From: DHVE2 group archaeon
GTDB taxonomy: Archaea > Thermoplasmatota > Thermoplasmata > Thermoplasmatales > Aciduliprofundaceae
Assembly: GCA_015522955.1 (NCBI GenBank)
Contig: WALG01000067.1
Span: 1 to 6,331, forward strand
Reading direction: 5' to 3'
DNA length: 6,331 nt
Shown here: piece by piece, positions 1 through 5,185 of the stretch
Position numbering within the stretch: position 1 is the stretch's first letter
How the letters are laid out: each line of letters starts with the position of its first letter
Notes under the pieces: generated by a model
Told to the model about the DNA's origin: nothing
Databases searched by the model: none
The model's input: only the letters and a program-made list of their open reading frames with translations
Position numbers and translations under genes: made by a program

Positions 1-1043
1 CGAAGCATTTAGGGGAGATAGAGAGCACGAATCCGTGCGGAGAGCAGCCATTATTGCCATACGAGTCGTGCAATCTGGGCAGCATAAATCTCTCCCTGTT
101 TGTGGAGAATGGAGAGATAAAATGGGATAAGTTAAGGCGAGCGGTGCACACTGCAGTGCATTTCCTTGATAATGTAATCGACGCGAATAAGTATCCAATT
201 CCGCAGATTGAGATGGTTACGCTTAGAACCCGCAAAATAGGACTTGGTGTGATGGGCTGGGCAGAGATGCTGATAAAATTGGGTATACCGTATGATAGCG
301 AAGAAGCGATAGAGTTAGCGGAGAAGGTGATGCGATTTATAAGCGAAGAATCGCATAGAGCGAGTATGAAGTTAGCGGAAGAGAGAGGGGTATTTCCGGC
401 GTGGGAAGGAAGTGAATGGTGGAAGAAAGGGATAAGGATAAGGAACGCGACGACGACGACGATAGCGCCCACGGGGACGATAAGCATCATAGCGGGCACG
501 TCCTCAAGTATCGAACCTCTGTTTGCCATTGCCTTTGTGAGAAAGGTACTAAACGGAGAGGAACTTCTTGAAATAAACTCGCTTTTTGAGCAGGAGATAC
601 GCAAGAGGGGGCACTACTCGGAGGAGATGATGCTTGAGATTGCAAAATCTGGCACTATACAGAATCTTGCTTTGCCTAAAGACCTCAAACGATTATTCCG
701 AACTGCACATGATATCGCTCCCAAATGGCACGTGGCGATGCAGGCAGCATTTCAGAAATATGTGGATAATGCGGTGAGCAAGACGGTAAATCTAAGATAT
801 GATGCTCCACCTGATGAAGTCAATGAGGTTCTCATGCTCGCATGGAAACTCAAATGCAAGGGCATAACGGTGTATCGTGATAAGAGTAAAAAAGAGCAGG
901 TCATAGAGAAGGCGGATAAAGCCATAGAAAATCTTCTGAAGAGAAGGGAAAAGGAAATTCTGCAGGTAAAACTGTTCCCTGAGGAATATATAAAGGTAGG
1001 CTCCACGGAAACTGCAGCGTGCAGAGATGAAACCTGCGATTGA
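1..1043 (+). CDS. nrdJ: Class II (adenosylcobalamin-dependent) ribonucleotide reductase, C-terminal part (5' truncated)
   Basis: Reduces ribonucleotides to deoxyribonucleotides in the cytoplasm. The frame is open from base 3 at the window edge to the TGA at 1041-1043, so 346 residues of a longer protein are visible. NPCGE (bases 30-44) carries the catalytic Asn, thiyl-radical Cys (36-38) and Glu. The Cys of SCNLGSINL (69-71) matches the second redox cysteine of the family. APTGTISIIAGTSSSIEP is the phosphate-binding region, and CKGITVYRDKSK is a NrdJ-type signature. The tail ends in a CX4C pair (1020-1022 and 1035-1037), the arrangement that re-reduces the active site. It lacks the zinc-ribbon tail seen in many NrdJ proteins. 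No intein interrupts the visible part, although archaeal copies often carry one. The first ~600 bases favour GCG, ACG and AGC codons more than the rest. The class II call rests on signatures, since the cobalamin-binding part is not visible. Confidence 0.93.
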   Translation, partial: KHLGEIESTNPCGEQPLLPYESCNLGSINLSLFVENGEIKWDKLRRAVHTAVHFLDNVIDANKYPIPQIEMVTLRTRKIGLGVMGWAEMLIKLGIPYDSEEAIELAEKVMRFISEESHRASMKLAEERGVFPAWEGSEWWKKGIRIRNATTTTIAPTGTISIIAGTSSSIEPLFAIAFVRKVLNGEELLEINSLFEQEIRKRGHYSEEMMLEIAKSGTIQNLALPKDLKRLFRTAHDIAPKWHVAMQAAFQKYVDNAVSKTVNLRYDAPPDEVNEVLMLAWKLKCKGITVYRDKSKKEQVIEKADKAIENLLKRREKEILQVKLFPEEYIKVGSTETAACRDETCD

Positions 1044-1069
1044 AGGTTCTCAAAATTGAAAAATTCTCC

Positions 1070-1088
1070 AAAAAAAAGAAATATGATA
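1070..1088 (+). promoter_or_regulatory. Candidate archaeal BRE/TATA promoter for the cheF-like/queD/queC run
   Basis: The 64-base spacer after the reductase holds a purine-rich A tract (1070-1078) followed by AAATATGAT (1079-1087). The centre of that element lies about 25 bases before the ATG at 1108. This is the usual archaeal TATA-to-start distance, so the transcript may be leaderless. In support, no Shine-Dalgarno motif precedes 1108, while the downstream genes have strong ones. The match is A/T-rich and approximate, so it is only a candidate. Confidence 0.35.
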
Positions 1089-1107
1089 AGGCGCATCATT
1101 TAATGGC

Positions 1108-1695
1108 ATGGAGAAATTAATTGCACAGGCACAGGTCTACTACATCATTGGATATGCCAGAGATAGATCAGTTTATTCAGACAAAAAATGGATTCTTGGG
1201 CGCGTGTATCTTACTGATAAGCGGGTTCTATTTAAAAGATTAGACAGGTATGTGGAAGTGAAATATGAAGAAATCCTATCTGTGGAGGAGAGGGACAAGT
1301 ATCCAAGGATATCTCCACCTTTAGGGTGGTCCCGAGCCAATATCTTGGAAATGAAGCACTACGAGTTTGGGGATAAGAGGCACATCCTCACAACGCTGAT
1401 CTCTGCGGATTTTGAGGTCACACTTAAACTTCGGGCTATAATTACCAAGGTCATGGGGGGCAAGGTTGCACCAATTACAGAACTTCACAAAAAAGTGCTC
1501 CTTCTTCTTTATCTTGGTGTTAAAAATACCTTGTTTATGGAATATCTTCTGAACAGTCCCGGTAAGGTGGAGACGGCAATCGAAGACCTCAAGTTCAGGG
1601 GACTTATCAACTCGGAACTTATAACTACCACAGAGGGAATAAAGATGGTTGAGGGTCTTAGGAAGCAACTGGAGGAAATGTTTTTAAAAGGGTAA
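1108..1695 (+). CDS. PH-like plus winged-helix protein, possibly CheF-related (archaeal taxis adaptor family)
   Basis: This 195-residue protein has no signal peptide or clear membrane segment. Residues ~28-115 look like a PH/GRAM-type beta domain: GRVYLTDKRVLFKR, then a Val/Lys strand and YEEILSVEER. Residues ~122-190 look like a winged helix: ITELHKKVLLLLYLG, a second helix, IEDLKFRGLIN as recognition helix, and a short wing before TTEGIKMVEGLR. PH-like segments followed by a C-terminal winged helix resemble archaeal CheF (DUF439), which links the Che system to the archaellum motor. From memory, haloarchaeal CheF proteins are longer (~300 residues) with two PH-like halves, so this would be a short form. 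The start is ATG 1108; the nearby ATG at 1103 is out of frame and stops after five codons. queD follows after 15 bases. No archaellum or che gene lies nearby, so the taxis role is inference. An unrelated transcription or signalling protein is the alternative. Confidence 0.5.
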   Translation: MEKLIAQAQVYYIIGYARDRSVYSDKKWILGRVYLTDKRVLFKRLDRYVEVKYEEILSVEERDKYPRISPPLGWSRANILEMKHYEFGDKRHILTTLISADFEVTLKLRAIITKVMGGKVAPITELHKKVLLLLYLGVKNTLFMEYLLNSPGKVETAIEDLKFRGLINSELITTTEGIKMVEGLRKQLEEMFLKG

Positions 1696-1710
1696 GAAGT
1701 ATGGGAAAAT

Positions 1711-2184
1711 ATGATGCTTGAAATTGATGGATGGAAATCTGGCATAAAATTCTCAGCGTCTCATTTTATTCCAGGACATCAGAAATGCTCGCGTCTCCAT
1801 GGGCATGATTATGGAATCCGTGTTCACGTTTATGGGGAACCCAGTAATGGTGTGCTCTACGATTTTGTCTCCCTTAAGAGAGAACTTAGGGAAATTGCAG
1901 AGGAGATGGATCACAGACTTCTCCTCCCAAGAAATCAGGAGTATATTAAGCACCATGTGGAGGGAGATGAAGTACATATTGAGTTTGATGACAAAAAATA
2001 CATTGTGCCTCTTGAGGACGTGTATTTCTTGGACATCAAATTGGCTAGTGCGGAGGAACTTGCCAGATATGTGGGAGAGAGGGTCATGGAAAGAGTCAAG
2101 TTTCCCAAAAATGTAAAGGGAATCGAAATTGCAGTGGACGAGGGCCCGGGTCAGGGGGCATGGTATTACATACCTTTAGAATGA
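1711..2184 (+). CDS. queD: 6-carboxy-5,6,7,8-tetrahydropterin synthase (QueD, 6-pyruvoyl-tetrahydropterin synthase family)
   Basis: Converts dihydroneopterin triphosphate to 6-carboxytetrahydropterin, the second step towards preQ0, the base precursor of archaeosine in archaeal tRNA. Of 157 residues, the zinc ligands are His18, His30 and His32. The latter two lie in CSRLHGH, where Cys26 gives the CxxxHGH spacing of true QueD rather than the Cys-less PTPS-III type. Asp67-His68 (MDHRLLL) is the catalytic dyad, SAEELARYV matches the family's conserved helix, and Glu144 in VDEGPGQGAWYY is the substrate-binding Glu. It is longer than the ~120-residue bacterial enzyme because of an insert at ~73-107 rich in charged residues, placed between the catalytic dyad and the SAEEL helix. 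ATG codons at 1711 and 1714 are both possible, with GGGA at 1703-1706 a weak ribosome site. queC follows after 10 bases, which supports a preQ0 role over biopterin synthesis. Confidence 0.93.
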   Translation: MMLEIDGWKSGIKFSASHFIPGHQKCSRLHGHDYGIRVHVYGEPSNGVLYDFVSLKRELREIAEEMDHRLLLPRNQEYIKHHVEGDEVHIEFDDKKYIVPLEDVYFLDIKLASAEELARYVGERVMERVKFPKNVKGIEIAVDEGPGQGAWYYIPLE

Positions 2185-2190
2185 GGTGAT
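2183..2190 (+). promoter_or_regulatory. Strong Shine-Dalgarno for queC, decides its start
   Basis: GAGGTGAT is complementary to the 16S rRNA 3' end and ends four bases before ATG 2195. It overlaps the queD stop codon, pointing to translation coupled across the two genes. Because the motif contains GTG 2186 and overlaps ATG 2189, those earlier in-frame starts are unlikely. Confidence 0.75.
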
Positions 2191-2194
2191 GCTT

Positions 2195-2908
2195 ATGCGT
2201 GCAGTTGTGCTTCTTTCTGGAGGTCTTGATTCTACCACTACCTTGGCCATGGCTATTCATGAGGGGTATGAAGTGTATGCCCTCTCCTTCGATTACGGGC
2301 AACGTCACTCCCGGGAACTTGAAAGCGCAAAGAAAATAGCCAGATACTACAAGGTGCCACATAAAATAATGAATGTGGATTTGCGACAGATAGGTGGAAG
2401 TGCTCTTACAGATAGCATCGAAGTTCCTGAAAGGGAACTTGAGGAGATAAAAGGTGAGATACCTGTAACCTATGTGCCTGCAAGAAACACAATATTACTA
2501 TCATTTGCTCTGGCCTATGCAGAGGTTATTGATGCGGATGCCATATTCTACGGTGCCAATGCTATTGACTATTCAGGCTATCCAGATTGCAGGCCTGAAT
2601 ATGTGGAAGCCTTTGAGCGTATGGCGAATCTGGGTACAAAGAGAGGTGTTGAAGGTAAGTTCATAAAAATCGTTGCTCCTCTTATAAATATGACCAAGGC
2701 TGAGATAATAAAGAGGGGTATGAAACTGGGTGTTCCCTATGAACTAACATGGTCCTGCTATCGTGGAGGCGAGAGGGCATGCGGAAGATGTGACTCCTGT
2801 TTACTGCGTTTAAAAGGTTTTATGGAAGCAGGCTACGAGGACCCGCTGGAGTATGAGACATATCCGCGATTTTATCTCGAATACCTGGAAAGGAGGCATA
2901 AAAAATGA
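2195..2908 (+). CDS. queC: 7-cyano-7-deazaguanine (preQ0) synthase QueC
   Basis: Converts 7-carboxy-7-deazaguanine plus ammonia and ATP into preQ0, the base that archaeal tRNA-guanine transglycosylase inserts at position 15 of tRNA on the way to archaeosine. From ATG 2195 the protein has 237 residues, close to the usual QueC length. The N-terminus has the PP-loop pyrophosphatase motif SGGLDST (residues 8-14), followed by FDYGQRHSREL. A further conserved run is VPARNTILLSFALAYAE, and FYGANAIDYSGYPDCRPEY binds nucleotide and substrate in relatives. The C-terminal zinc site has Cys188, Cys196, Cys199 and Cys202 (SC, then CGRCDSC). There is no N-terminal glutamine-amidotransferase domain, so this is not the fused GAT-QueC type. 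QueE and the final amidation enzyme (ArcS or QueF-like) are not in the window. The TGA overlaps the start of the next gene. Confidence 0.96.
   Translation: MRAVVLLSGGLDSTTTLAMAIHEGYEVYALSFDYGQRHSRELESAKKIARYYKVPHKIMNVDLRQIGGSALTDSIEVPERELEEIKGEIPVTYVPARNTILLSFALAYAEVIDADAIFYGANAIDYSGYPDCRPEYVEAFERMANLGTKRGVEGKFIKIVAPLINMTKAEIIKRGMKLGVPYELTWSCYRGGERACGRCDSCLLRLKGFMEAGYEDPLEYETYPRFYLEYLERRHKK
2891..2896 (+). promoter_or_regulatory. Shine-Dalgarno for the small zinc protein
   Basis: AGGAGG, a full consensus match, sits eight bases before ATG 2905, inside the last codons of queC. It is a main reason for believing the 45-codon frame that follows. Confidence 0.75.
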
Positions 2909-3042
2909 TTGTGGGAACATGTTACATATGCGGTAAAGAAGCGAGGCACATATGCAAACTCTGTGGCCGACCCGTATGCGACGAGCATTACGTTGCTTCT
3001 CTGGGTCTTTGTGTGAGATGCGCCAGAAAAGTGGAAAAATAA
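2905..3042 (+). CDS. 45-residue zinc-binding (B-box/HIT-like, cross-brace) protein
   Basis: This very short gene overlaps the queC stop as ATGA (2905-2908) and has a consensus ribosome site, so it is almost certainly translated with queC. Eight possible metal ligands fill the chain: Cys6-Cys9, Cys17-Cys20, Cys25-His28 and Cys36-Cys39, in the order CxxC, CxxC, CxxH, CxxC. That spacing fits a two-zinc cross-brace fold such as B-box or HIT zinc fingers; key stretches are CYICGKEA, CKLCGRPVCDEH and LCVRCARK. The chain is basic at its end and leaves no room for another domain. Such proteins usually bind nucleic acid or protein partners. I do not recognise an exact family and assign no function. 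Its place at the end of the archaeosine genes suggests, but does not show, a tRNA or translation role. It ends one base short of the convergent gene's stop codon. Confidence 0.85.
   Translation: MIVGTCYICGKEARHICKLCGRPVCDEHYVASLGLCVRCARKVEK
3026..3042 (-). terminator. Candidate T-rich terminator for the - strand operon
   Basis: Immediately past the stop codon of the XTP diphosphatase, the - strand reads TTATTTTTCCACTTTTC. Archaeal RNA polymerase can stop at such T-rich runs without a hairpin. The stretch is also coding on the other strand (end of the small zinc protein), so base composition alone may explain it. Confidence 0.35.
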
Positions 3043-3043
3043 C

Positions 3044-3589
3044 TTAAATCTCGCCCATTCTCTCCAGAAATCCACGCAGTTTTCTGAGCGCTTTTCCCCT
3101 ATGCGATATTTTATTCTTTTCCCCCACACTCATCTCTGCAAATGTCTTATCGTACCCCTCGGGTCTAAAAATGGGGTCATACCCAAAACCTTCGGAGCCA
3201 TGGGGCTCTTCTGTAATCTCTCCATGACATATACCGATGAATTTGAAATTGTAACCCCTATATCTCAGGCCTATGACTGTTTTGAAATAAGCTCTTCTAT
3301 CCTTCTTTCCCTCCATTAGGCAAAGTATCCCATCGTTGCCGATGGTTTCAAAAACGTAAGCAGAGTATACACCAGGAAAATCGTTAAGAGCAGGGATGAA
3401 CAGCCCGGAATCGTCAATTATGAAATTTCCCTCAATTCTAGATGCAAGGTAATTAAGAGCGAAGTCTACAACACTTTCAAGGCTATTTGTCTGTATCTCA
3501 GGGTACTCCATCTCCAGCATCTCCGCTTTGCTTACAATTTTTTCAATCTCTCTAAATTTCCCATGATTGTGGGTTATGACTTTAAACAT
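3044..3589 (-). CDS. rdgB: XTP/dITP diphosphatase (RdgB/HAM1 family, non-canonical purine NTP pyrophosphatase)
   Basis: Hydrolyses XTP, ITP and dITP to monophosphate and pyrophosphate, keeping deaminated purines out of DNA and RNA. The length, 181 residues, is normal. The N-terminal substrate loop THNHGKFREI has the conserved Lys11, and EIQTNSLE contains metal-site Glu31. IDDSGLFIPALNDFPGVYSA (57-76) is the family hallmark with catalytic Asp60. The base pocket is GFGYDPIF (134-141), followed by FAEMSVGEKNKISHRGKALRKL. All key residues are present. ATG 3589 has GGGAGG at 3597-3602 and overlaps the end of the Kae1-Bud32 gene by eight bases, so the two are probably translationally coupled. The upstream Kae1-Bud32 and KaiC-like genes are the likely transcription unit. 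Confidence 0.96.
   Translation of the reverse strand: MFKVITHNHGKFREIEKIVSKAEMLEMEYPEIQTNSLESVVDFALNYLASRIEGNFIIDDSGLFIPALNDFPGVYSAYVFETIGNDGILCLMEGKKDRRAYFKTVIGLRYRGYNFKFIGICHGEITEEPHGSEGFGYDPIFRPEGYDKTFAEMSVGEKNKISHRGKALRKLRGFLERMGEI
3109..3120 (+). terminator. Candidate T-rich terminator for the + strand operon
   Basis: The + strand reads TTTTATTCTTTT at 3109-3120, about 70 bases beyond the stop codon of the small zinc protein and before a C run. It could end transcripts of the archaeosine run, as T-rich tracts do in archaea. It lies antisense inside the diphosphatase gene, so this is only a candidate. Confidence 0.25.
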
Positions 3590-5174
3590 ATCTGCGCCTC
3601 CCTTTTATTTCCTCAACTTTCTTTATTATTTCCTCCCCCATAAGTTGCCTGTACCGTTGATAGAACACGGGAAGTTGCTTTGCATGCACAAAATGCGCTG
3701 CATCGAAAGACTCCTCAAACATGTGTAGGTCCACTGCCATGGTTTCCATATCCGCCTCTTTTTCCGCCATGCTGAAATCAATGAGATATATTTTTCCATC
3801 TTGGAGAATCATGTTACCTGTGGTGAAATCACCATGTGCAATCTTGGCTTGATGCATCTTTGCTGCGATTTCTGCAATGTTTTCAAGTATCTTTTTTACC
3901 TTCTCATCGGAAAGGGAGTTTAGAAGGGTGGAAACCTGTTGACCATCTATATACTCCATAACGATTTCATAGGGCTCTATGTCATATATGATTGGTACTT
4001 TAATCCCTATCAGTTTCATTTCATGGAGAATTCGTGCCTCTTTGCGAGTTCTCTCTTTTCTTAGTTTCTCATCAATCTCCTTTATCCTGTAATTCTTTGC
4101 AATTCTAATCTTTCTTACGCTCTTGAGTCCATAAAACTCACCCATCTCTATTATTGCCTCTGCACCCGGTGCCTTCTCATAGATCTTTCTGTGCCTTTTC
4201 ACGTTCCAGGGTATATCAACCTGGTCTGTGCGAAATCTCTGGATCACCGCTGTATCCTCTAATTTCATCGCTTTCCCATGCTTAAGCATGAGAAGTCCGA
4301 GGTATGCTATCATCGCGCCATTATCCACGCATAGAGCATCAGGCGGGATGAATAGTTTTGCACCCCTTTCCCGGGTCATTGATTGGAGCATATCTCTTAA
4401 TCTCTGGTTTCTGGCAACCCCACCTGCAAGAAGAACCTCATCCTTTCCAAGGTGTGTAAGTGCTCTCTCTGTAACCTCCACAAGCATGGCAAAGGCGGTC
4501 TCTTGCACACTGTAGGCTATATCCTCTTTTCTCTCCTTTCCTATTTTGTTTACCGCCGCCGTGAAAAGCCCTGAAAAGGACACATCCATGCCCTTCACGG
4601 AGTATGGTAAGGGTATATACTTCCTGCCTTTTAGGGCCAGTTTCTCTATTCTTGGACCACCTGGAAAGGGTATGCCCATTTCCCGTGCGAGTTTATCAAG
4701 CATGTTTCCTATCCCAATATCAAGGGTCTCTCCAAACACACGATATTTATTGGCTGCGTATGAGATAATCTGGGTATTTCCACCGGAAACATATAGCATC
4801 ACGGGGTCCTCGGCGCCTGTGGTAAATCTTCCTATCTCAAGGTGCGCAATGCAATGATTTACTCCCACTATTGGCACGCCTAATTTGAGACTTAGAACGC
4901 GTGCTCCCGTGGCCACCGTACGCAGGCAAGGTCCCAAGCCGGGGCCCTGGGAAAATGCAATTCCATCAACATCCCCCGGAGTTAAACCACTTCTTTCAAA
5001 AGCCTCCCTAATCAATTTTGGCAGATACTTGGCATGGTGATTTGCTGCCTCCCTGGGGTGTATACCACCCTTCTCCGGGCGATACATATGTGAGAGATTT
5101 ACAATTACTTCATTCTCTGAAACTATGCCCACTCCACAGGTATGGGCTGTGCCCTCAATACCAAGCACAAGCAT
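3582..5174 (-). CDS. kae1-bud32: Kae1-Bud32 fusion: tRNA t6A synthesis protein (TsaD family) joined to its KEOPS kinase/ATPase
   Basis: Two KEOPS subunits in one 530-residue chain. Kae1 (residues 1 to ~325) transfers the threonylcarbamoyl group to A37 of ANN-reading tRNAs. It shows the N-terminal GIEGTAHTCGVGI, GGIHPREAANHH, FSQGPGLGPCLR, the metal-binding HCIAH (His107, His111), SGGNTQ (130-134), LAGGVARNQRLR and VDNGAM with metal ligand Asp284. After a linker (~325-335), Bud32 (~336-530) is a small atypical kinase: beta-strand Lys near 355, KERTRKEARIL with the helix-C Glu379, HGDFTTGN (447-454) with catalytic Asp449 and Asn454, IDFS (465-468) and the basic tail GRRRY. The usual DFG motif reads DFS here. 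The Asp is kept, and Bud32 acts mainly as an ATPase. Fusion of these subunits is known in several euryarchaeal lineages. It starts at ATG 5174, four bases after the upstream gene. Confidence 0.97.
   Translation of the reverse strand: MLVLGIEGTAHTCGVGIVSENEVIVNLSHMYRPEKGGIHPREAANHHAKYLPKLIREAFERSGLTPGDVDGIAFSQGPGLGPCLRTVATGARVLSLKLGVPIVGVNHCIAHLEIGRFTTGAEDPVMLYVSGGNTQIISYAANKYRVFGETLDIGIGNMLDKLAREMGIPFPGGPRIEKLALKGRKYIPLPYSVKGMDVSFSGLFTAAVNKIGKERKEDIAYSVQETAFAMLVEVTERALTHLGKDEVLLAGGVARNQRLRDMLQSMTRERGAKLFIPPDALCVDNGAMIAYLGLLMLKHGKAMKLEDTAVIQRFRTDQVDIPWNVKRHRKIYEKAPGAEAIIEMGEFYGLKSVRKIRIAKNYRIKEIDEKLRKERTRKEARILHEMKLIGIKVPIIYDIEPYEIVMEYIDGQQVSTLLNSLSDEKVKKILENIAEIAAKMHQAKIAHGDFTTGNMILQDGKIYLIDFSMAEKEADMETMAVDLHMFEESFDAAHFVHAKQLPVFYQRYRQLMGEEIIKKVEEIKGRRRYV
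3597..3602 (-). promoter_or_regulatory. Shine-Dalgarno for the XTP diphosphatase gene
   Basis: On the - strand GGGAGG lies seven bases before ATG 3589, inside the final codons of Kae1-Bud32. It supports ATG 3589 as the start and the eight-base gene overlap. Confidence 0.65.
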
Positions 5175-5177
5175 GGC

Positions 5178-5185
5178 ATCACCTT
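5178..5185 (-). promoter_or_regulatory. Shine-Dalgarno for Kae1-Bud32
   Basis: The - strand reads AAGGTGAT three bases before ATG 5174. It spans the stop codon of the KaiC-like gene, so Kae1-Bud32 is probably made from the same transcript as the gene before it. Confidence 0.65.

Noticed and set aside
54..56. TTG at 54 as the start of the ribonucleotide reductase
   Set aside because: The same frame is open to the window edge and contains the essential NPCGE active-site motif before base 54, so the gene is truncated rather than starting there.
30..77. Possible intein insertion at the reductase active site
   Set aside because: The conserved run from NPCGE through SCNLGSINL is continuous, with no splicing motifs.
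450..461. ACG tetra-repeat as a microsatellite
   Set aside because: It encodes four Thr in a conserved stretch of the reductase; it is noted only as part of the codon bias.
752..1099. Open frame on the - strand across the end of the reductase gene
   Set aside because: It is antisense to a conserved coding region and its protein resembles nothing known.
2186..2191. GTG 2186 or ATG 2189 as the queC start
   Set aside because: Both fall within the GAGGTGAT ribosome site; ATG 2195 has proper spacing and gives the typical MRAVVLLSGGLDS N-terminus.
4228..4857. Open frames on the + strand opposite Kae1-Bud32 (4228-4515 and 4546-4857)
   Set aside because: They are antisense to strongly conserved Kae1 motifs, have no ribosome site or recognisable domain, and look like shadows of the real reading frame.
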